Assembly (NCBI GenBank): GCA_026397495.1
Contig: JAPLUS010000109.1
Span: 1-5,538, forward strand
From: Candidatus Zixiibacteriota bacterium
GTDB taxonomy: Bacteria > Zixibacteria > MSB-5A5 > GN15 > PGXB01
Length of the DNA stretch: 5,538 nucleotides
Direction of reading: 5' to 3'
Positions within the stretch are counted from its first letter, which is position 1. Every line of letters starts with the position of its first letter. Below, in pieces: positions 4,390-5,538 of this stretch. The translations under genes and the position numbers were made by a program. Under the pieces are notes generated by a model. It did no database searches. It saw only the letters and a list, made by a program, of their open reading frames with translations, and was not told the DNA's origin.

Positions 4390-5538
4390 TTAATCATGAC
4401 GGGGGCCTATTTTGTAATCGGTGAATCTGCTCCAGTCGGTTTTTTCCTTATTTAAAATGCAGTTTACCAATACCAGGGTGTCGATTCCGGATGAAATGAA
4501 AGTGGCAAAGGCTTCCTGCGGTGTCCGTACAATGGGGTGCCCGCGAAGATTTAATGATGTGTTAAGAAGGATCGGCAGGCCGGATAATTTTTCAAATTCC
4601 TCCAAAATGGAATATAGAATCGGATTCTGTTCCCGGTTGACGGTCTGAATGCGCGCGGTACCATCAATATGTGTAACCGCAGGGATAAAAGCTTGTTTTT
4701 CCGGCCGAACATTGAAATTGAAAAGCATATGAGGAGAAGGGTGGTTGCAGTCAAAAAATATCGAGGCTTTTTGTTCGATGACAACCGGCGCAAAGGGGCG
4801 GAAATGCTCCCGGAATTTGACCGCCCTATTGATACGTTCTTTCATTTCGGCACTTGCCGGAGAAGCCAGAATGGAGCGAAATCCTAAGGCCCGGGGACCG
4901 AATTCCATCGGGCCGTTGAATAAGGCAATAATTTTTCCACGGTATAGTTGCTCGGCAACATATAAAGCCAGTTTACGGTCGGAGTTGTAGGTGTAAGGGG
5001 CATTGATTTCGTTCAGAAAATATTCGGCCTGAAGATTCTTATAATCCGGCCCAAGGTTGAAATATGGTTGATTATTGTTTTTGGGAGAATCAGTCAGGGA
5101 ATAATTTATGTAGAGCGCCGCTCCAACCGCGCCGCCGCTGTCTGATGATGCCGGCTGGATATGAATATTATCAAAGATTCCGCTTTTGAGCAATTTGCCG
5201 GAGGCAGTGCAGTTTAAAGCTACTCCTCCGGAGAGACAAAGATTTTTTTCGCCGGTCAGTCGTTTGGCTTGATAAGCCATCTTAAAAATAATCTCTTCGA
5301 TAACAGCTTGGATAGAGGCGGCAATATTGCGGTCGGAATTGGTTAAGGCATCGTCAGGGGACCGCCTTTTGCGGCCAAAAAGTTTCTCAAGACGGCGTCC
5401 GGTCATCTGTAATCCGTAGTGATAGTTGAAATATCTCATATTTAAGTGAATAGAGCCATCATCGAATATTCTGACAATTTCATTTTTAATTAGATCGACA
5501 TAAATCGGTTGACCATACGGCGCCAACCCCATCACCTT
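4390..5538 (-). CDS. O-carbamoyltransferase, NodU/CmcH (TobZ/SxtI-like) family, 5'-truncated by window edge
   Basis: This is the C-terminal 383 residues of a NodU/CmcH carbamoyltransferase. These cytosolic enzymes use carbamoyl phosphate and ATP to make carbamoyl-adenylate, then carbamoylate a hydroxyl of a sugar, Nod factor, antibiotic or toxin. Counting from the first codon in the window, motifs are: KVMGLAPYG at 1-9, the usual junction in the N-terminal Kae1-like domain; CLSGGVALNCTASGKL near 101-116 and QPASSDSGGAVGAAL near 128-142, the nucleotide and metal-site loops; and then the C-terminal domain with GPMEFGPRALGFRSIL (209-224), FREHFRPFAP (242-251) and LLNTSLNLRGHPIV (324-337). Every conserved block expected in this part is intact. 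About 170-220 N-terminal residues are beyond the window, given a usual length of 550-600. The GTG at 5535 is internal and is not the start. The gene is followed after 44 bases by DUF5989 and the SGNH hydrolase. Candidate substrates are a surface glycan or a secondary metabolite. Confidence 0.94.
   Translation of the reverse strand, partial: KVMGLAPYGQPIYVDLIKNEIVRIFDDGSIHLNMRYFNYHYGLQMTGRRLEKLFGRKRRSPDDALTNSDRNIAASIQAVIEEIIFKMAYQAKRLTGEKNLCLSGGVALNCTASGKLLKSGIFDNIHIQPASSDSGGAVGAALYINYSLTDSPKNNNQPYFNLGPDYKNLQAEYFLNEINAPYTYNSDRKLALYVAEQLYRGKIIALFNGPMEFGPRALGFRSILASPASAEMKERINRAVKFREHFRPFAPVVIEQKASIFFDCNHPSPHMLFNFNVRPEKQAFIPAVTHIDGTARIQTVNREQNPILYSILEEFEKLSGLPILLNTSLNLRGHPIVRTPQEAFATFISSGIDTLVLVNCILNKEKTDWSRFTDYKIGPRHD

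Noticed and set aside
4551..4990. Open frames on both strands across the carbamoyltransferase, up to about 80 codons
   Set aside because: They lie in other frames of a gene with intact conserved motifs, have no family signatures, and appear to be shadows.

Overview
The window looks like chromosomal DNA from a Gram-negative bacterium of moderate GC content. Coding density is high, gene junctions overlap or are only a few bases long, one gene uses a TTG start behind a strong Shine-Dalgarno, and several products are exported or membrane-bound. I cannot name the organism. The gene content would fit a deltaproteobacterial or FCB/Zixibacteria-like lineage, but that is only an impression. No RNA genes, CRISPR arrays, insertion sequences or attachment sites were seen.

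The window holds two converging gene groups. The left group, on the + strand (1-2997), contains: the C-terminal part of an extended SDR NAD-dependent epimerase/dehydratase, cut by the window edge; a four-helix membrane protein of unknown function that overlaps it by ATGA; a class V PLP-dependent aminotransferase starting at TTG; and, after a 91-base gap with a possible promoter, a secreted DUF2914 protein. A clear rho-independent hairpin at 3015-3049 ends the group.

The right group, on the - strand (5538 down to 3063), reads: a NodU/CmcH-type O-carbamoyltransferase missing its N-terminus at the window edge; a 55-residue DUF5989 membrane protein at 4178-4345 that is easily missed; and a membrane-anchored SGNH/GDSL hydrolase whose ATG lies 2 bases after the DUF5989 stop. 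The same sort of pairing of an O-carbamoyltransferase with tiny membrane proteins is known from the saxitoxin cluster (sxtI with sxtJ and sxtK) and from many uncharacterised bacterial loci. Here no sxtJ-like gene lies between the carbamoyltransferase and DUF5989.

The most notable part is this three-gene cassette. A cytoplasmic enzyme would transfer carbamoyl to a hydroxyl of a sugar or natural product. A single-span helper and an SGNH enzyme at the membrane could then handle, transport or trim the modified product. The substrate cannot be told from this window.
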